NCBI GenBank assembly: GCA_900469965.1
Contig: UBZP01000035.1
Coordinates: 190-37,770, forward strand
Length of the DNA stretch: 37,581 bases
Reading direction: 5' to 3'
Source: Hyphomicrobiales bacterium
GTDB taxonomy: Bacteria; Pseudomonadota; Alphaproteobacteria; Rhizobiales; Rhizobiaceae
Made by a program: the position numbers and the translations under genes. Shown in pieces: positions 25,678-33,629 of the stretch (positions are counted from its first letter, which is position 1; each line of letters begins with the position of its first letter). Below the pieces are notes generated by a model that was not told where the DNA came from, did no database searches, and worked only from the letters and a program-made list of their open reading frames with translations.

Positions 25678-27617
25678 GGAAGTCCTGCCGTGCTCAGGCG
25701 CGCCATCAGCCAGTCGCAGTAGTGCGCCTGGCGGGCCAGCAGGAGACGGCGGAGATAGCGGCCGTCGAGCGACGGCACGGCCTGGCGGACATGGTGGACA
25801 TCGGCCCAGGCCCGTTCCGCCTCCCCCAGGGCGGCGTGCGCCGCCGCGCGCAGCAGGCGGGCCCAGTGATATTCGGGAAGCACGGCGAGGAAGTGGTCCA
25901 GCCCCGCGATCGCCCGCTCGAAATCGCCGGAGGACAGATAGGCGTCGCCGCGAAAGAGAAACACCGGATGATAGCCGGGATTGGTGAGATCCGCCTGGTC
26001 GAAGGCCGCATGCGCCTCCTCGATCCGCCCCGCGTAGGTCAGGCCGGTGCCGAGCCAGGTGTGGAATTCGGCATCGTTGGGGTTCAGGTCCGTGGCGCGG
26101 CGCAGCGCGTCCAGCCCGGCGCGGCCATCGCCCAGATAGGTCTGCGCCAGCCCGAGCGCGCTCAGGAGATAGGGCTCGCGGTCATTCAGCCTGAGGCCGG
26201 CGAGCACCATGTCGCGCGCCTGCCGGAAGGCCTCCTGGGGATCGTCGACCCAGCCGTTGAAGGCGCTGTGGAAGTTGATCCAGGCCAGGCTCTCGCGGAC
26301 GAGCACGTGGCGCGGATCGGCGATGAGCAGCCGGTCGCACAGCCGGCGCGTCAGCACCATTCCCTCCCGGGTCGGCCGCTGGACGTGGTAGAACACCTGC
26401 AGGTACAGCTGCTCGGTGCCGGCGTCCTCCTGCGGCTCGGCGTCGGCGTCCCCGGCGGCGTGCCACATCAGGATCTGGTAGAGGCTGCCGACGATGGCGC
26501 GGACCAGCCTGTCCTGCCCGTCGGGCGCATCGAGGGCGGTCGCCGGGTATCGCCGGCTCCAGATCTGCGTGCCGCTCCGCACGGAGACCAGTTGCACGAG
26601 CACCGCGGCACTCTGTTGCACGGCTTCATAGGAGAGCTCCACCACATAGGCCGCGTTCACGCGGCGGCCGATCTCCTCGATGGTGAAGTCCTTCGCCTTC
26701 ATGGCCAGCATCGTCGCCGCCGCCACCACGGAGATGGGCGAGAAGCGCCCCAGTTCGGCGATCATCCGCCGCGTCAGCGTTTCGGCGAGGATGGCGAGCG
26801 CGTCGTTGCGGGAGAGATTGACCATCGGCAGGACGGCGACCCGCGGCCGGTTCTGCGCCGGCCGGCCCTCCGGGACCGGGCGAGCGTCCCTCGGGCCCGC
26901 GGCCTCGCCCCGGACATGCTCCACGAGCCTGCGGGTTTCCTCGTCCATCGAAACGCCGAGGCCGCCCTCCAGCAGCGCCTGCAGCGTGTCGACGTGGCGC
27001 AGGGCCCGGCCGCGCTCGCCGCGTTCGAGATGGCTGCGCAGGATGACCCGGTGGGAGGGCTCGTGATAGGGGTCGTGCCGCAGGGTGCAGCGCGCCGCAG
27101 CCAGCGCTTGGGGCGCGTCGCCGGCCTCTTCCATCGCCGCCGCAAACCCGGTCAGGCAGTCGATCAGCAGGTCGCGGTGGCGATCCCGCTCCATCCGCAG
27201 CCAGGTCTCGAGCGCCTCGTCCTGGAAGCTCAGCCCCTCCAGGAACTCGCCGTCATAGCTGTCGCCGGAAAGGTCCAGCCATCCGGTCGCGGCCGCCTTG
27301 AGCAGGGTGTCGACGTCGCTTTCGAGGGTGTCCCTGGCGATCCAGGCGGAGGCGTGGTCGATCACGACGGGTGCCGGGCCGTGGCCCTCGACGGCGTGCC
27401 GGATCGCGAAGAAGGCCTGCCGGAGGCTGTTTCGGGCATGCTCCTCGCTCTGTTCGGGCCACAAAAGGCCGGCCAGCCTGGCGCGCGCCACCGGCTTGCC
27501 GCCGGCCAGGGCCAGCATGGCGAGCAGGACTCGGTGCTTGCGCGAGGGTATGGCGATGCTTTCGCCAGTCGGGGCGAGCAACTGAAAGCGGCCGTACAAG
27601 CGCAGCGAAAAGCTCAC
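25674..27617 (-). CDS. SARP/AfsR-like regulator with BTAD, TolB-like and TPR domains
   Basis: A 647-residue predicted transcription regulator. Residues 1-95 form an OmpR-type winged helix (LYGRFQLLAPTGESIAIPSRKHRVLLAMLAL, then LAGLLWPEQSEEHARNSLRQAFFAIR), followed by a bacterial transcriptional activation domain (about 96-245). A TolB/cyclase-associated domain (about 265-400: RVAVLPMVNLSRNDALAILAETLT) and TPR repeats (about 430-640, e.g. DRAGLDAL-type and LNPNDAEFHTWLGTGLTYAGRIEEAHAAFDQA) follow. Such proteins bind direct repeats near promoters; ligands are unknown. The GTG start has GAGGGG 5 nt upstream. Its stop overlaps the RTX-tail ORF, and it is divergent from the DUF1194 gene by 121 bp. 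Confidence 0.85.
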   Translation of the reverse strand: MSFSLRLYGRFQLLAPTGESIAIPSRKHRVLLAMLALAGGKPVARARLAGLLWPEQSEEHARNSLRQAFFAIRHAVEGHGPAPVVIDHASAWIARDTLESDVDTLLKAAATGWLDLSGDSYDGEFLEGLSFQDEALETWLRMERDRHRDLLIDCLTGFAAAMEEAGDAPQALAAARCTLRHDPYHEPSHRVILRSHLERGERGRALRHVDTLQALLEGGLGVSMDEETRRLVEHVRGEAAGPRDARPVPEGRPAQNRPRVAVLPMVNLSRNDALAILAETLTRRMIAELGRFSPISVVAAATMLAMKAKDFTIEEIGRRVNAAYVVELSYEAVQQSAAVLVQLVSVRSGTQIWSRRYPATALDAPDGQDRLVRAIVGSLYQILMWHAAGDADAEPQEDAGTEQLYLQVFYHVQRPTREGMVLTRRLCDRLLIADPRHVLVRESLAWINFHSAFNGWVDDPQEAFRQARDMVLAGLRLNDREPYLLSALGLAQTYLGDGRAGLDALRRATDLNPNDAEFHTWLGTGLTYAGRIEEAHAAFDQADLTNPGYHPVFLFRGDAYLSSGDFERAIAGLDHFLAVLPEYHWARLLRAAAHAALGEAERAWADVHHVRQAVPSLDGRYLRRLLLARQAHYCDWLMARLSTAGLP

Positions 27618-27738
27618 CTGCCCCTCTTAAAAAAGCGGATCCCCGTATTCAATATAACGCTAATTTAACGGCGCAAAAGCGGCAAGCTGGCATAGTCCGA
27701 AGCGTTCTGGACCAAACGCGAGGGCGGAGGCTGGGGCA

Positions 27739-28500
27739 TTGCTCAGGATACTTTTGGGGATTATCGCCATATTGGCCATGGCCGGCGCACCGGCCGCGCG
27801 CGCGGCGCATTGCGTCGATGTCGCGCTCGTGCTGGCCGTCGACGGTTCCGGCAGCATCACCGACGAGGAGTTCGCCTTCCAGAAGGACGGGATCGCCGCG
27901 GCGCTGCGCACCGACGAGGTGACGCGGGCGCTTGCGGCCGCCGGCACCGTGGCGCTCTCGGCGATCTTCTGGGGCGACGGCGAGTTCGCCGTGCAGAAAC
28001 TCGGCTGGCACATCGTGCGGGGCCGGTTCGGCCTGGAGGATTTCGCGCGGACGATCGAGGAAACGCCGCGCAAGGTCTTCGGCAACACCGATATCGGCAG
28101 CGGGCTCTGGGGGGCGCTGGACATGCTCGCCGACCCCGCGATCTGCGCGACCCGGATGCTGGTGAACCTTTCCGGCGACGGCCGGGAGACGATCGCGCCG
28201 AAGCGGCGGCAGGTGGCGTCGCTGGGGGCGGCGCGCCGGCGGGCGCTCGAAATGGGCGTCACCGTCAATGCGCTGACCGTATCGGAGGAGGTGCCGGACC
28301 TGGCCGAGTACTATGCCAAGTCCGTGATCGTCGGCACCGGCTCATTCGTCATGGAGGTCCGGCGCGGCAGCGACTTCGCCGCGGCATTCCGGAAGAAGCT
28401 GGTGCGGGAACTGTCCCCGCAGACGGTCGCCGCGCTTAGAGCGGCGAGCGACAGCGCCGGACGCGTGCATCGTCCGGCGCTGCGGCAGGTTCAGAAATAG
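27739..28500 (+). CDS. DUF1194 exported von Willebrand A-like protein
   Basis: A 253-residue protein with a signal peptide (residues 1-22, MLRILLGIIAILAMAGAPAA then RA) and a vWA-like domain. The metal-ion site is DGSGSI (D35, S37, S39), with a TDIGSGLWGAL threonine block at about 118-128 and NLSGDGRE at about 144-151; this is the DUF1194 pattern. Such proteins probably bind partners through a divalent cation in the periplasm. The start codon is TTG, chosen because it gives the complete signal peptide and lies 8 nt after GGAGG. Divergent from the SARP gene; its 3' end overlaps a short leftward ORF by 10 nt. Confidence 0.88.
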   Translation: MLRILLGIIAILAMAGAPAARAAHCVDVALVLAVDGSGSITDEEFAFQKDGIAAALRTDEVTRALAAAGTVALSAIFWGDGEFAVQKLGWHIVRGRFGLEDFARTIEETPRKVFGNTDIGSGLWGALDMLADPAICATRMLVNLSGDGRETIAPKRRQVASLGAARRRALEMGVTVNALTVSEEVPDLAEYYAKSVIVGTGSFVMEVRRGSDFAAAFRKKLVRELSPQTVAALRAASDSAGRVHRPALRQVQK

Positions 28501-28568
28501 AAATACCAGAGGAGCAGCACCACAAACAGCGGAACGCCCATCAGCCAAAGAAGAAGTGCCCGGACCAA
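28491..28568 (-). CDS. Putative 25-residue single-helix membrane microprotein
   Basis: A short ORF beginning TTG at 28568 with GGGAGG 6 nt upstream. It encodes a basic start (VR) and then an almost wholly hydrophobic helix containing LLLWLMGVPLFVV and ending WYFYF. Nothing homologous is known to me. Its last 10 nt overlap the end of the convergent DUF1194 gene. A very good ribosome site and a clean membrane segment support it; the rare start codon and tiny size weigh against. Confidence 0.45.
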   Translation of the reverse strand: MVRALLLWLMGVPLFVVLLLWYFYF

Positions 28569-28664
28569 CTTGTCCTCCCTTAATTGAACACGCTGGGGAG
28601 AGAATGGACGGCGGGGCGATTTGTTCCGCAGCGCCCTGCTTCCGGCCGTCGCCGCGAACGGAAA

Positions 28665-28692
28665 GGCCCCGCGCATCGGGATACGCGGGGCC
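28665..28692 (-). terminator. Second hairpin downstream of the type I secretion genes
   Basis: GGCCCCGCG (28665-28673) and CGCGGGGCC (28684-28692) form a perfect 9-bp stem with a 10-nt loop. Leftward it is followed by TTTCCGTTC, a weak T-tract. It backs up the stronger terminator 20 bp upstream in the direction of transcription. Confidence 0.6.
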
Positions 28693-28703
28693 GGGCTCCA
28701 AAA

Positions 28704-28739
28704 CGAAAAATCCGCCCCGCGGTAGGCCCGCGGGACGGA
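28704..28739 (-). terminator. Intrinsic terminator of the type I secretion operon
   Basis: Leftward, TCCG-T-CCCGCGG (28739-28728) pairs with CCGCGGG-G-CGGA (28722-28711) through 11 bp with one internal mismatch, followed by TTTTTCGTTTT. It lies 55 bp past the stop of the adaptor gene. Confidence 0.88.
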
Positions 28740-28793
28740 GGTTTCAACCGGAAGTGCCCGGCAATTTCCCCCGGGCATCCCCGGCGGCAGGCA

Positions 28794-30101
28794 CTATCGT
28801 TCGCGGAAGGCCTTGGCGAAATAGTCGGCAAGCGGCTTGACCAGATACTCCAGCGGCGAGCGCTCCGAGGTCTGGATGAAGGTCTCGACCGGCATGCCGG
28901 GCATGACATGCTTGTCCTCGCCGAGCTTCAGCATCTCGCCGGCATCCGGCTTGATCTCCGCCTGGTAGTAGGTCGCGCCGGTGCGCTGGTCCTGCAGGAC
29001 GTCGGCGGCGACCTTCGTCACATGGCCGAAGATTTCCGGCGTCGAGCGGTGGTCGAAGGCGCCGAAGCGGATGTGGGCCACCTGGCCGACATGCACCTGG
29101 TCGATCTGAGTGGGTGAGATCTGCGTCTTAATGACGAGGTCGTTCTCCTGCGGAATGATAAACATCAGCGGATCGGCCGGCTTGATGACCGAGCGCAGCG
29201 CATGCACCTGCATGCCGAGCACGACCCCCGGGACCGGGGCGGTGATGTCCATGCGGCTCAGCGTCTCGTGCTTGGCGGTGCGGTTTTCCTTCAGTTCGGC
29301 GATCTTCGCCTCGATCTCGCGCAGCGACGTCGTCGCCTCCTCGCGCATGTCGGAATCGACGTTGAGGATCGCAAGCTCGATCTCGGCGACCTTGCCGGCG
29401 TTCTCGGCGATGCTCGACTTGGCCTGGCTGATCGTGCCGGTGATCTCGGCCTCCTCGCGCTGCAGCTGCAGCACGCGGCTGGCATTGGTCAGCGACTGCT
29501 TCAGGAGCTTGTTCTGCGCCTCGAGTTCCTGGCTGATCAGCCGGAGCTGCGTCTGAAGCGCGGCGATGCGGCTGTCCAGGCCCTCGTTCTGCTTGGCGAT
29601 CTGGTTCTTGCGCTCGGTCAGCTGGCCGATCTGCTTGTCGCGGGTTTCGCGGCGGGCCTGCATCAGCCGGGTCTGGCCGTCGATGATCTCGGCCACTTCC
29701 GGATCGGACTTGGCGCGCTCGATCATCTCGGGATCGAAGCGGATCTCCGGCTTCTCGTCCTGCTCGGCGATCAGGCGCGCCGCCGTGCCCATCAGGCTGT
29801 AGAGCTGGCTTTCGATCACGGCGAGCTCGGACCGGTCGAAGGTGTCGTCGAGGCGCATCAGCACGTCGCCGGCCTTCACCCGGTCGCCTTCGTGGACGTT
29901 GATCTTGCCGACGACGCCGCCCGTCAGGTGCTGCACGACCTGGCGGTTGCTCGCCACTTCGATGATGCCGCTGGCCACGACCGCACCGTTGATCCGGGTC
30001 AGGGCCGCCCAGGCCGCCATGCCGCCGAGCAGCACGAAGACCGTGGTGTAGCCGATGAGAGCGTAGTTGCGACCGCTCCAAGTCTTGTTCATGGTATCCA
30101 T
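28794..30101 (-). CDS. HlyD-family type I secretion periplasmic adaptor
   Basis: A 435-residue membrane fusion protein bridging an inner-membrane ABC exporter and an outer-membrane channel. A single membrane anchor lies at about 12-34. The lipoyl-like half-motif around SNRQVVQHLTGGVVGKINVHEGDRVKAGDVLMRLDD (47-82) and its partner ITAPVPGVVLGMQVHALRSVI (about 288-308) flank a long coiled coil (about 85-285). The C-terminal barrel contains IDQVHVGQVAHIRFGAF. It resembles PrtE/LapC-type adaptors. The ATG at 30101 follows GGAACGG; a second ATG is 9 nt further in. It begins 57 bp after the ABC exporter gene. No TolC-like gene is in the window. Confidence 0.93.
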   Translation of the reverse strand: MDTMNKTWSGRNYALIGYTTVFVLLGGMAAWAALTRINGAVVASGIIEVASNRQVVQHLTGGVVGKINVHEGDRVKAGDVLMRLDDTFDRSELAVIESQLYSLMGTAARLIAEQDEKPEIRFDPEMIERAKSDPEVAEIIDGQTRLMQARRETRDKQIGQLTERKNQIAKQNEGLDSRIAALQTQLRLISQELEAQNKLLKQSLTNASRVLQLQREEAEITGTISQAKSSIAENAGKVAEIELAILNVDSDMREEATTSLREIEAKIAELKENRTAKHETLSRMDITAPVPGVVLGMQVHALRSVIKPADPLMFIIPQENDLVIKTQISPTQIDQVHVGQVAHIRFGAFDHRSTPEIFGHVTKVAADVLQDQRTGATYYQAEIKPDAGEMLKLGEDKHVMPGMPVETFIQTSERSPLEYLVKPLADYFAKAFRER

Positions 30102-30158
30102 TTCCGTTCCGTCTGGCCCTGTTCGTCTGGCCTGTTCCGTCCGATGCCGTCAGGCGTC

Positions 30159-31898
30159 CTACTTGTTGCTGCCGCCGGTGCCGGTGCCGGGGACGACCTG
30201 GGCATGATTGCGCAGGTGCGCGCGCAGCACTTCGTCACGCGGGCCGAAGGCGAGGCGCTGACCGTTCTCGAGGATGAGGATCAGGTCGCATTCCTCGATG
30301 GCGGCCGGGCGGTGCGCCATGATGACGACGGACTTGCCCTCGGCCTTGAGGTTGCGGATGGCGAGGTTCAGCGCCATCGAGCCCTCGGCATCGAGGTTGG
30401 AGTTCGGCTCGTCGAGCACCACCAGTACGGGATCGCCGAAGAGGGCGCGGGCAAGGCCGATGCGCTGCTTCTGGCCGCCCGAGAGCCGGCCGCCGCTCGC
30501 CGGCAGGCGGGTGTCGTAGCCGTCCGGCAGGCGCAGGATCATGTCATGGGCGCCGGCCTTCTTGGCGGCGGCCACGACCTTCTCCGCGTCGGGATTGACC
30601 TGCATGCGGGCGATGTTCTCGGCGACCGTGCCTTCGAACAGCACGACGTCCTGCGGCAGGTAGCCGACGTGGTCGGCAAGGCCGTCGAAGCCGTACTGCT
30701 CCAGCGAGGCGCCGTCGAGGCGGGCGTTGCCGCCGGCCGGCGGCCAGATGCCGGTGAGGATGCGGGCGAGCGTCGACTTGCCCGACGCGCTCTGGCCGAT
30801 GACGCCGAGCGCCTGGCCGGGGCCGAGGTCGAAGCTGAGCATGCGCAGGGTCGCGATCTTCTCGCCGGGCGGGATGGCGGTGACCTGGTTGACCTCGAGG
30901 ATCGCACGCGGCTTGGGCAGCGCCGTGCGGTTCTCCTCTTCCGGCACCTTCGACAGCAGCTCCGAAAGCTGCCGCCAGCCCTGGAAGGCGCGCTGGACGA
31001 GCGCCCACTGGCCGATGGCGCCCTCGATCGGGGCGAGCGCGCGGCCGATGATGATCGAGCTTGCGATCATGGCGCCGGCGGAGATCTCGTTCTGCAGCAC
31101 CAGATAGGCGCCGAGCGCGAGGATGGCCGACTGCAGGAAGACGCGGAAGGTCTTCGAGGAGATCGCGTAGAAACCGTTGCTGTCGCTGTAGCGGATATTG
31201 GCCTCGAGCGCGCGGTCGCGCAGCACCTGCCAGCGGGCGGCCACCGAGCGGCGCATGCCGAGCGCGCGCACCGTGTCGCTTTCCTTCTGCAGCGTCTGGG
31301 TCATCTCGTCGCTCTGGCGGCCGGCCACCATGGCGCGCTCCTGGTCGCCCTTGGTGCCGTTCTGGTTCAGCCAGGTGAGCGCCACGAGCACGAGGCCGCC
31401 GGCGACGCCGAGAATGCCCATCCAGGGATGGAACATGAAGATGACAAAGAGGAAGAACGGCGTCCAGGGAATGTCGAAGACGGTGAAGACGGCCGGCGAC
31501 GACAGCGCCTTCTGGATGGCGTCGAGGTCGCGCATGCCGGTCAGCGTCGAGATGCCCCGGGCGTTGAGGCCGGTGCGGTCGAGCACGGCGTTGAACACGC
31601 GCTTGTCGAACTTGGCCTGGAACTTCGCGCCGACGCGGGCGGCAAGCCGGGAGCGGATGTGGTCGAGCACGCCCATGATGGCAAAGAGGCCGACGATCAG
31701 GCCCGTCAGCGCCACGAGCGTCGCTTCAGACCGCGACGCGAGCACGCGATCGTAGATCTGGAGCATGAACAGCGGTCCGGTCAGGACCAGGAGATTGACG
31801 AAGAAGCTGAACAGCCCCATCGCGAGAAACGCCTGGGCGCTCTCCTTCAGTGCGGCGCGAAGTTCGTCCGCACCGGCATTGCCAGCAGAAATTGCCAC
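30159..31898 (-). CDS. Type I secretion ABC transporter (PrtD family)
   Basis: A 579-residue exporter combining about six membrane helices (20-300) with an ATPase domain. Motifs: Walker A GQSASGKST (368-376), signature LSGGQ (472-476) and Walker B VLVVLDEP with D496-E497. There is no N-terminal peptidase or C39-like domain, which marks the PrtD/AprD class that exports RTX proteases and related calcium-binding proteins with C-terminal signals. I chose the GTG at 31898, six codons inside the longest frame, because AGAGGG lies 6 nt upstream. It is the first gene of a two-gene operon with the HlyD adaptor; the substrate gene is not in the window except perhaps as the RTX tail at 25.5 kb. Confidence 0.94.
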   Translation of the reverse strand: MAISAGNAGADELRAALKESAQAFLAMGLFSFFVNLLVLTGPLFMLQIYDRVLASRSEATLVALTGLIVGLFAIMGVLDHIRSRLAARVGAKFQAKFDKRVFNAVLDRTGLNARGISTLTGMRDLDAIQKALSSPAVFTVFDIPWTPFFLFVIFMFHPWMGILGVAGGLVLVALTWLNQNGTKGDQERAMVAGRQSDEMTQTLQKESDTVRALGMRRSVAARWQVLRDRALEANIRYSDSNGFYAISSKTFRVFLQSAILALGAYLVLQNEISAGAMIASSIIIGRALAPIEGAIGQWALVQRAFQGWRQLSELLSKVPEEENRTALPKPRAILEVNQVTAIPPGEKIATLRMLSFDLGPGQALGVIGQSASGKSTLARILTGIWPPAGGNARLDGASLEQYGFDGLADHVGYLPQDVVLFEGTVAENIARMQVNPDAEKVVAAAKKAGAHDMILRLPDGYDTRLPASGGRLSGGQKQRIGLARALFGDPVLVVLDEPNSNLDAEGSMALNLAIRNLKAEGKSVVIMAHRPAAIEECDLILILENGQRLAFGPRDEVLRAHLRNHAQVVPGTGTGGSNK

Positions 31899-31944
31899 GT
31901 TTTGCCCTCTTTCCACCGATAGTCGGCATCGACATCAAAACACG

Positions 31945-31993
31945 AAAAACCTGCCATGTCGGTCCGTCGGGGCGGCCGCAGACAAAGGCAGGT
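31945..31993 (-). terminator. Attenuator or terminator before the type I secretion operon
   Basis: Leftward, ACCTGCC (31993-31987) pairs with GGCAGGT (31955-31949), with TGTC/GACA pairing inside, followed by TTTTTCG. It lies between the MgtC-family stop and the ABC exporter start, 47 bp before the latter. It may end mgtC transcription or act as an attenuator in the exporter leader. Confidence 0.6.
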
Positions 31994-32071
31994 GTGTCGT
32001 CTCAGAGTAAAGACGATATACGATCGGTATTATTCACAAATCAATAGTACAAAATGGCGGCAAGAGGGCAT

Positions 32072-32087
32072 TTTAGAGACATCTAAA
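32072..32087. promoter_or_regulatory. Inverted repeat in AT-rich region upstream of the exporter
   Basis: TTTAGA-GACA-TCTAAA is a perfect 6-bp inverted repeat in an AT-rich region (32015-32110) that probably holds the promoter of the type I secretion operon. It could be an operator; no partner is known. Confidence 0.35.
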
Positions 32088-32121
32088 GCAAAATTCTACC
32101 ATGTCGTTCAATTCGGCACGG

Positions 32122-32679
32122 CTAAACCCGTTTTGCCTCGTCCGTCGTGGAAATGCGATCCTGTGCCGCCGGTTGCGCGCCGGCCTCGTCCCCTGCCCCT
32201 TCCTGCGTCTGTGCATCGTCCGCTACCAGCCGCCCAAGTATATTGAGAACAGCAAGACAGGCAAGGGTTGAGAAGGCGGCGATCGCCCAGTATCCGAGCC
32301 CCACCGACAGGCCGACGCCGCCGGAAAGCCACATACCGGCGCCGGTCGTCAGGTTCCTCACCTTGCCCTGCGAGAAGATGATCATGCCGGCGGCAAGAAA
32401 AGCCACGCCCGACGTCACCGCCTCGACGACGCGCAGCGGATCGATGCGCACCTGCTCGTCGTCAAGATGCTGCAGGTGCACCATCTCCACCGAGATCACG
32501 GCGATCACGGCGGCGGCGAGGCTGACAAGGATATGGGTGCGCAGCCCGGCGGGGTGATTGCGCGTTTCCCGCTCGAGACCGATGAGGGCGCCGAACAGGA
32601 CGGCGCCGGTCAGCCGGGCGATGATGACCGACAGCGGCAACTCGGTCGTCATGAAGATGTCGTCGAAGATCGCTTGCAT
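32122..32679 (-). CDS. MgtC/SapB family membrane protein
   Basis: A 185-residue inner-membrane protein with the MgtC core: RLTGAVLFGALIGLERETRNHPAGLRTHILVSLAAA (about 18-53), with the acidic/Arg LERE motif and GLRTH, and GVAFLAAGMI (about 83-92), then VRNLTTGAGMWLSGGVGLSVGLGYW. Five hydrophobic segments are seen. It lacks the C-terminal ACT-like domain of virulence-type MgtC, so it belongs to the shorter group, whose function is unclear (ion or magnesium homeostasis is often proposed). The ATG at 32679 gives the first full helix; ATG 32652 is the alternative. Next to the tRNA-Pro gene, transcribed divergently. Confidence 0.87.
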   Translation of the reverse strand: MQAIFDDIFMTTELPLSVIIARLTGAVLFGALIGLERETRNHPAGLRTHILVSLAAAVIAVISVEMVHLQHLDDEQVRIDPLRVVEAVTSGVAFLAAGMIIFSQGKVRNLTTGAGMWLSGGVGLSVGLGYWAIAAFSTLACLAVLNILGRLVADDAQTQEGAGDEAGAQPAAQDRISTTDEAKRV

Positions 32680-32783
32680 TGCCGCCAAACGCACGCGCGC
32701 GACGGAAGTTCCGGCGCGGCCCGCCTCGGATCCCCTCCCCGGCCGCGGGCTGTGGGCACACACATTTTTTTGTTTTTTTCCGC

Positions 32784-32812
32784 TTGTCGAAACCAAAACC
32801 CTGTTCTATACG
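32784..32812 (+). promoter_or_regulatory. Promoter of tRNA-Pro
   Basis: TTGTCG (32784-32789) and TATACG (32807-32812) are separated by exactly 17 bp and end 14 bp before the tRNA. Poly-T tracts (32765-32778) immediately upstream may act as an UP-like AT element. Confidence 0.75.
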
Positions 32813-32826
32813 GACGCCGCTGGTCA

Positions 32827-32903
32827 CGGAGTGTAGCGCAGCCTGGTAGCGCACCTCGTTCGGGACGAGGGGGTCGAGTGTTCGAATCACTCCACTCCGA
32901 CCA
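32827..32903 (+). tRNA. tRNA-Pro, anticodon CGG
   Basis: A complete 77-nt cloverleaf: acceptor CGGAGTG/CACTCCG with discriminator A and encoded CCA, D-arm with GCGC...GCGC, anticodon stem CCTCG/CGAGG around loop TTCGGGA (anticodon CGG at 32861-32863), and T-arm GAGTG-TTCGAAT-CACTC. It reads CCG proline codons. It has its own promoter and terminator. No integrase or attachment repeat is seen near its 3' end. Confidence 0.98.
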
Positions 32904-32910
32904 GCCGAAA

Positions 32911-32933
32911 AGCCCGGCCATCCGGGCTTTTTT
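32911..32933 (+). terminator. Intrinsic terminator after tRNA-Pro
   Basis: AGCCCGG (32911-32917), loop CCAT, CCGGGCT (32922-32928) and TTTTT: a perfect 7-bp stem 7 bp after the tRNA end. Confidence 0.93.
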
Positions 32934-32957
32934 CGTTTCTGCGGCCATGCGGCACGG

Positions 32958-33047
32958 CTAGTCGCCCGCGCCGCGGATGCAGAAGGCGCCTGCGAGCAGG
33001 AGCAGGGCTGCGCATTGCATGAGAAACATCGGCAGTTCAGGTGACAT
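32958..33047 (-). CDS. Putative 29-residue membrane microprotein
   Basis: An ATG-started short ORF with AGAGGA 7 nt upstream. It begins MSPELPMFLMQ and continues in a hydrophobic helix (CAALLLLAGAFCI) before a short basic-acidic end (RGAGD). No homologue is known to me. An inverted repeat (33056-33072) pairs the ribosome site with CCTCTT, which could control translation. The clean start context supports it. Confidence 0.5.
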   Translation of the reverse strand: MSPELPMFLMQCAALLLLAGAFCIRGAGD

Positions 33048-33055
33048 GGCGCGAT

Positions 33056-33072
33056 CCTCTTTTGACAAGAGG
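33056..33072 (-). promoter_or_regulatory. Hairpin covering the ribosome site of the 29-residue ORF
   Basis: CCTCTT (33056-33061) and AAGAGG (33067-33072) are perfect complements with a 5-nt loop. Read leftward, the arm AAGAGG is the ribosome site of the microprotein at 33047, so folding would hide it. Confidence 0.45.
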
Positions 33073-33110
33073 TGGGGCAGTCGCGCCGCTCTTCAATCAC
33101 CCCTCACCGA

Positions 33111-33431
33111 TCATTGACCGAAATCCGGCACATAGAGGCACTGAGTCCTGCCCTTGGGCCCGAAATTGCCGAGGCCGGCGCAGCGATGGAAGCGGCCGTC
33201 CGGGGAGTGCTTGATCGGCCAGCTGTCATAGCCGATGACCTCGCCGGTGGTGCGCACCCGCCAGCCCTCCTTCGTCGCCATGATCTCCTCGTCGGGGACG
33301 GGCATGCAATCGCGGTTGGAACAGCATTCCAGATCGTAGAAGCTGTGCGCCCTGGCGGGCCGCGGGTTGCCGGACGCCATGGTCCCGCCGACCACGACAA
33401 CGAACACGAGAACAGGGCGTACCAATCGCAT
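33111..33431 (-). CDS. Small exported cysteine-containing protein, conserved in alphaproteobacteria
   Basis: A 106-residue protein with a signal peptide (residues 1-about 28, ending ARA) and a mature N-terminus HSFYDLECCSNRDCMPV, a pattern I recall as common in rhizobial and related genomes (H-x-[FWY]-Y-D-x-x-C-C-S-x-x-D-C). Further C's near the end (HRCAGLGN, QCLYVPD) suggest disulfides in the periplasm. No function is known to me. The ATG at 33431 has a strong AGGAGGAGG ribosome site; the open frame upstream is not conserved. It stands between the microprotein and DUF3095 genes on the same strand. Confidence 0.8.
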   Translation of the reverse strand: MRLVRPVLVFVVVVGGTMASGNPRPARAHSFYDLECCSNRDCMPVPDEEIMATKEGWRVRTTGEVIGYDSWPIKHSPDGRFHRCAGLGNFGPKGRTQCLYVPDFGQ

Positions 33432-33564
33432 GCGTCCTCCTCCTGAGGCCCGGCCTCCGGTCGGCTGCGGCACCCTCTGGCGGCGGCTCTGCGCCCGTCG
33501 CGCCCCTGGCACCCTTCCCGAAACCGGTTCCTGAATTCGGGCGACTGCCACCAGCATGCTTGCT

Positions 33565-33579
33565 GATCTTGGCAAGATC
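33565..33579. promoter_or_regulatory. Palindrome upstream of the exported Cys protein
   Basis: GATCTTG-G-CAAGATC is a 15-bp palindrome in the 198-bp gap between the DUF3095 stop and the exported-protein start, 134 bp before the latter. A regulator site is possible; position is the only evidence. Confidence 0.35.
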
Positions 33580-33629
33580 GGGCCCGGTTGCGGCGACGGC
33601 GATATTTTTCGAGCGGGGAGCGCGGACGC

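Noticed and set aside
29202-31922. 906-codon open frame antisense to the type I secretion genes
   Set aside because: It covers two clearly recognisable genes in the other direction and has a low-complexity Arg/Ala/Glu composition and no ribosome site.
32763-32779. Two T7 runs before the tRNA promoter as a terminator
   Set aside because: No stable stem ends next to them; an AT-rich UP-like role is more likely.
32827-32960. tRNA-Pro as an integration site for an island
   Set aside because: No integrase, no duplicated tRNA 3' end and no GC shift are seen on either side.
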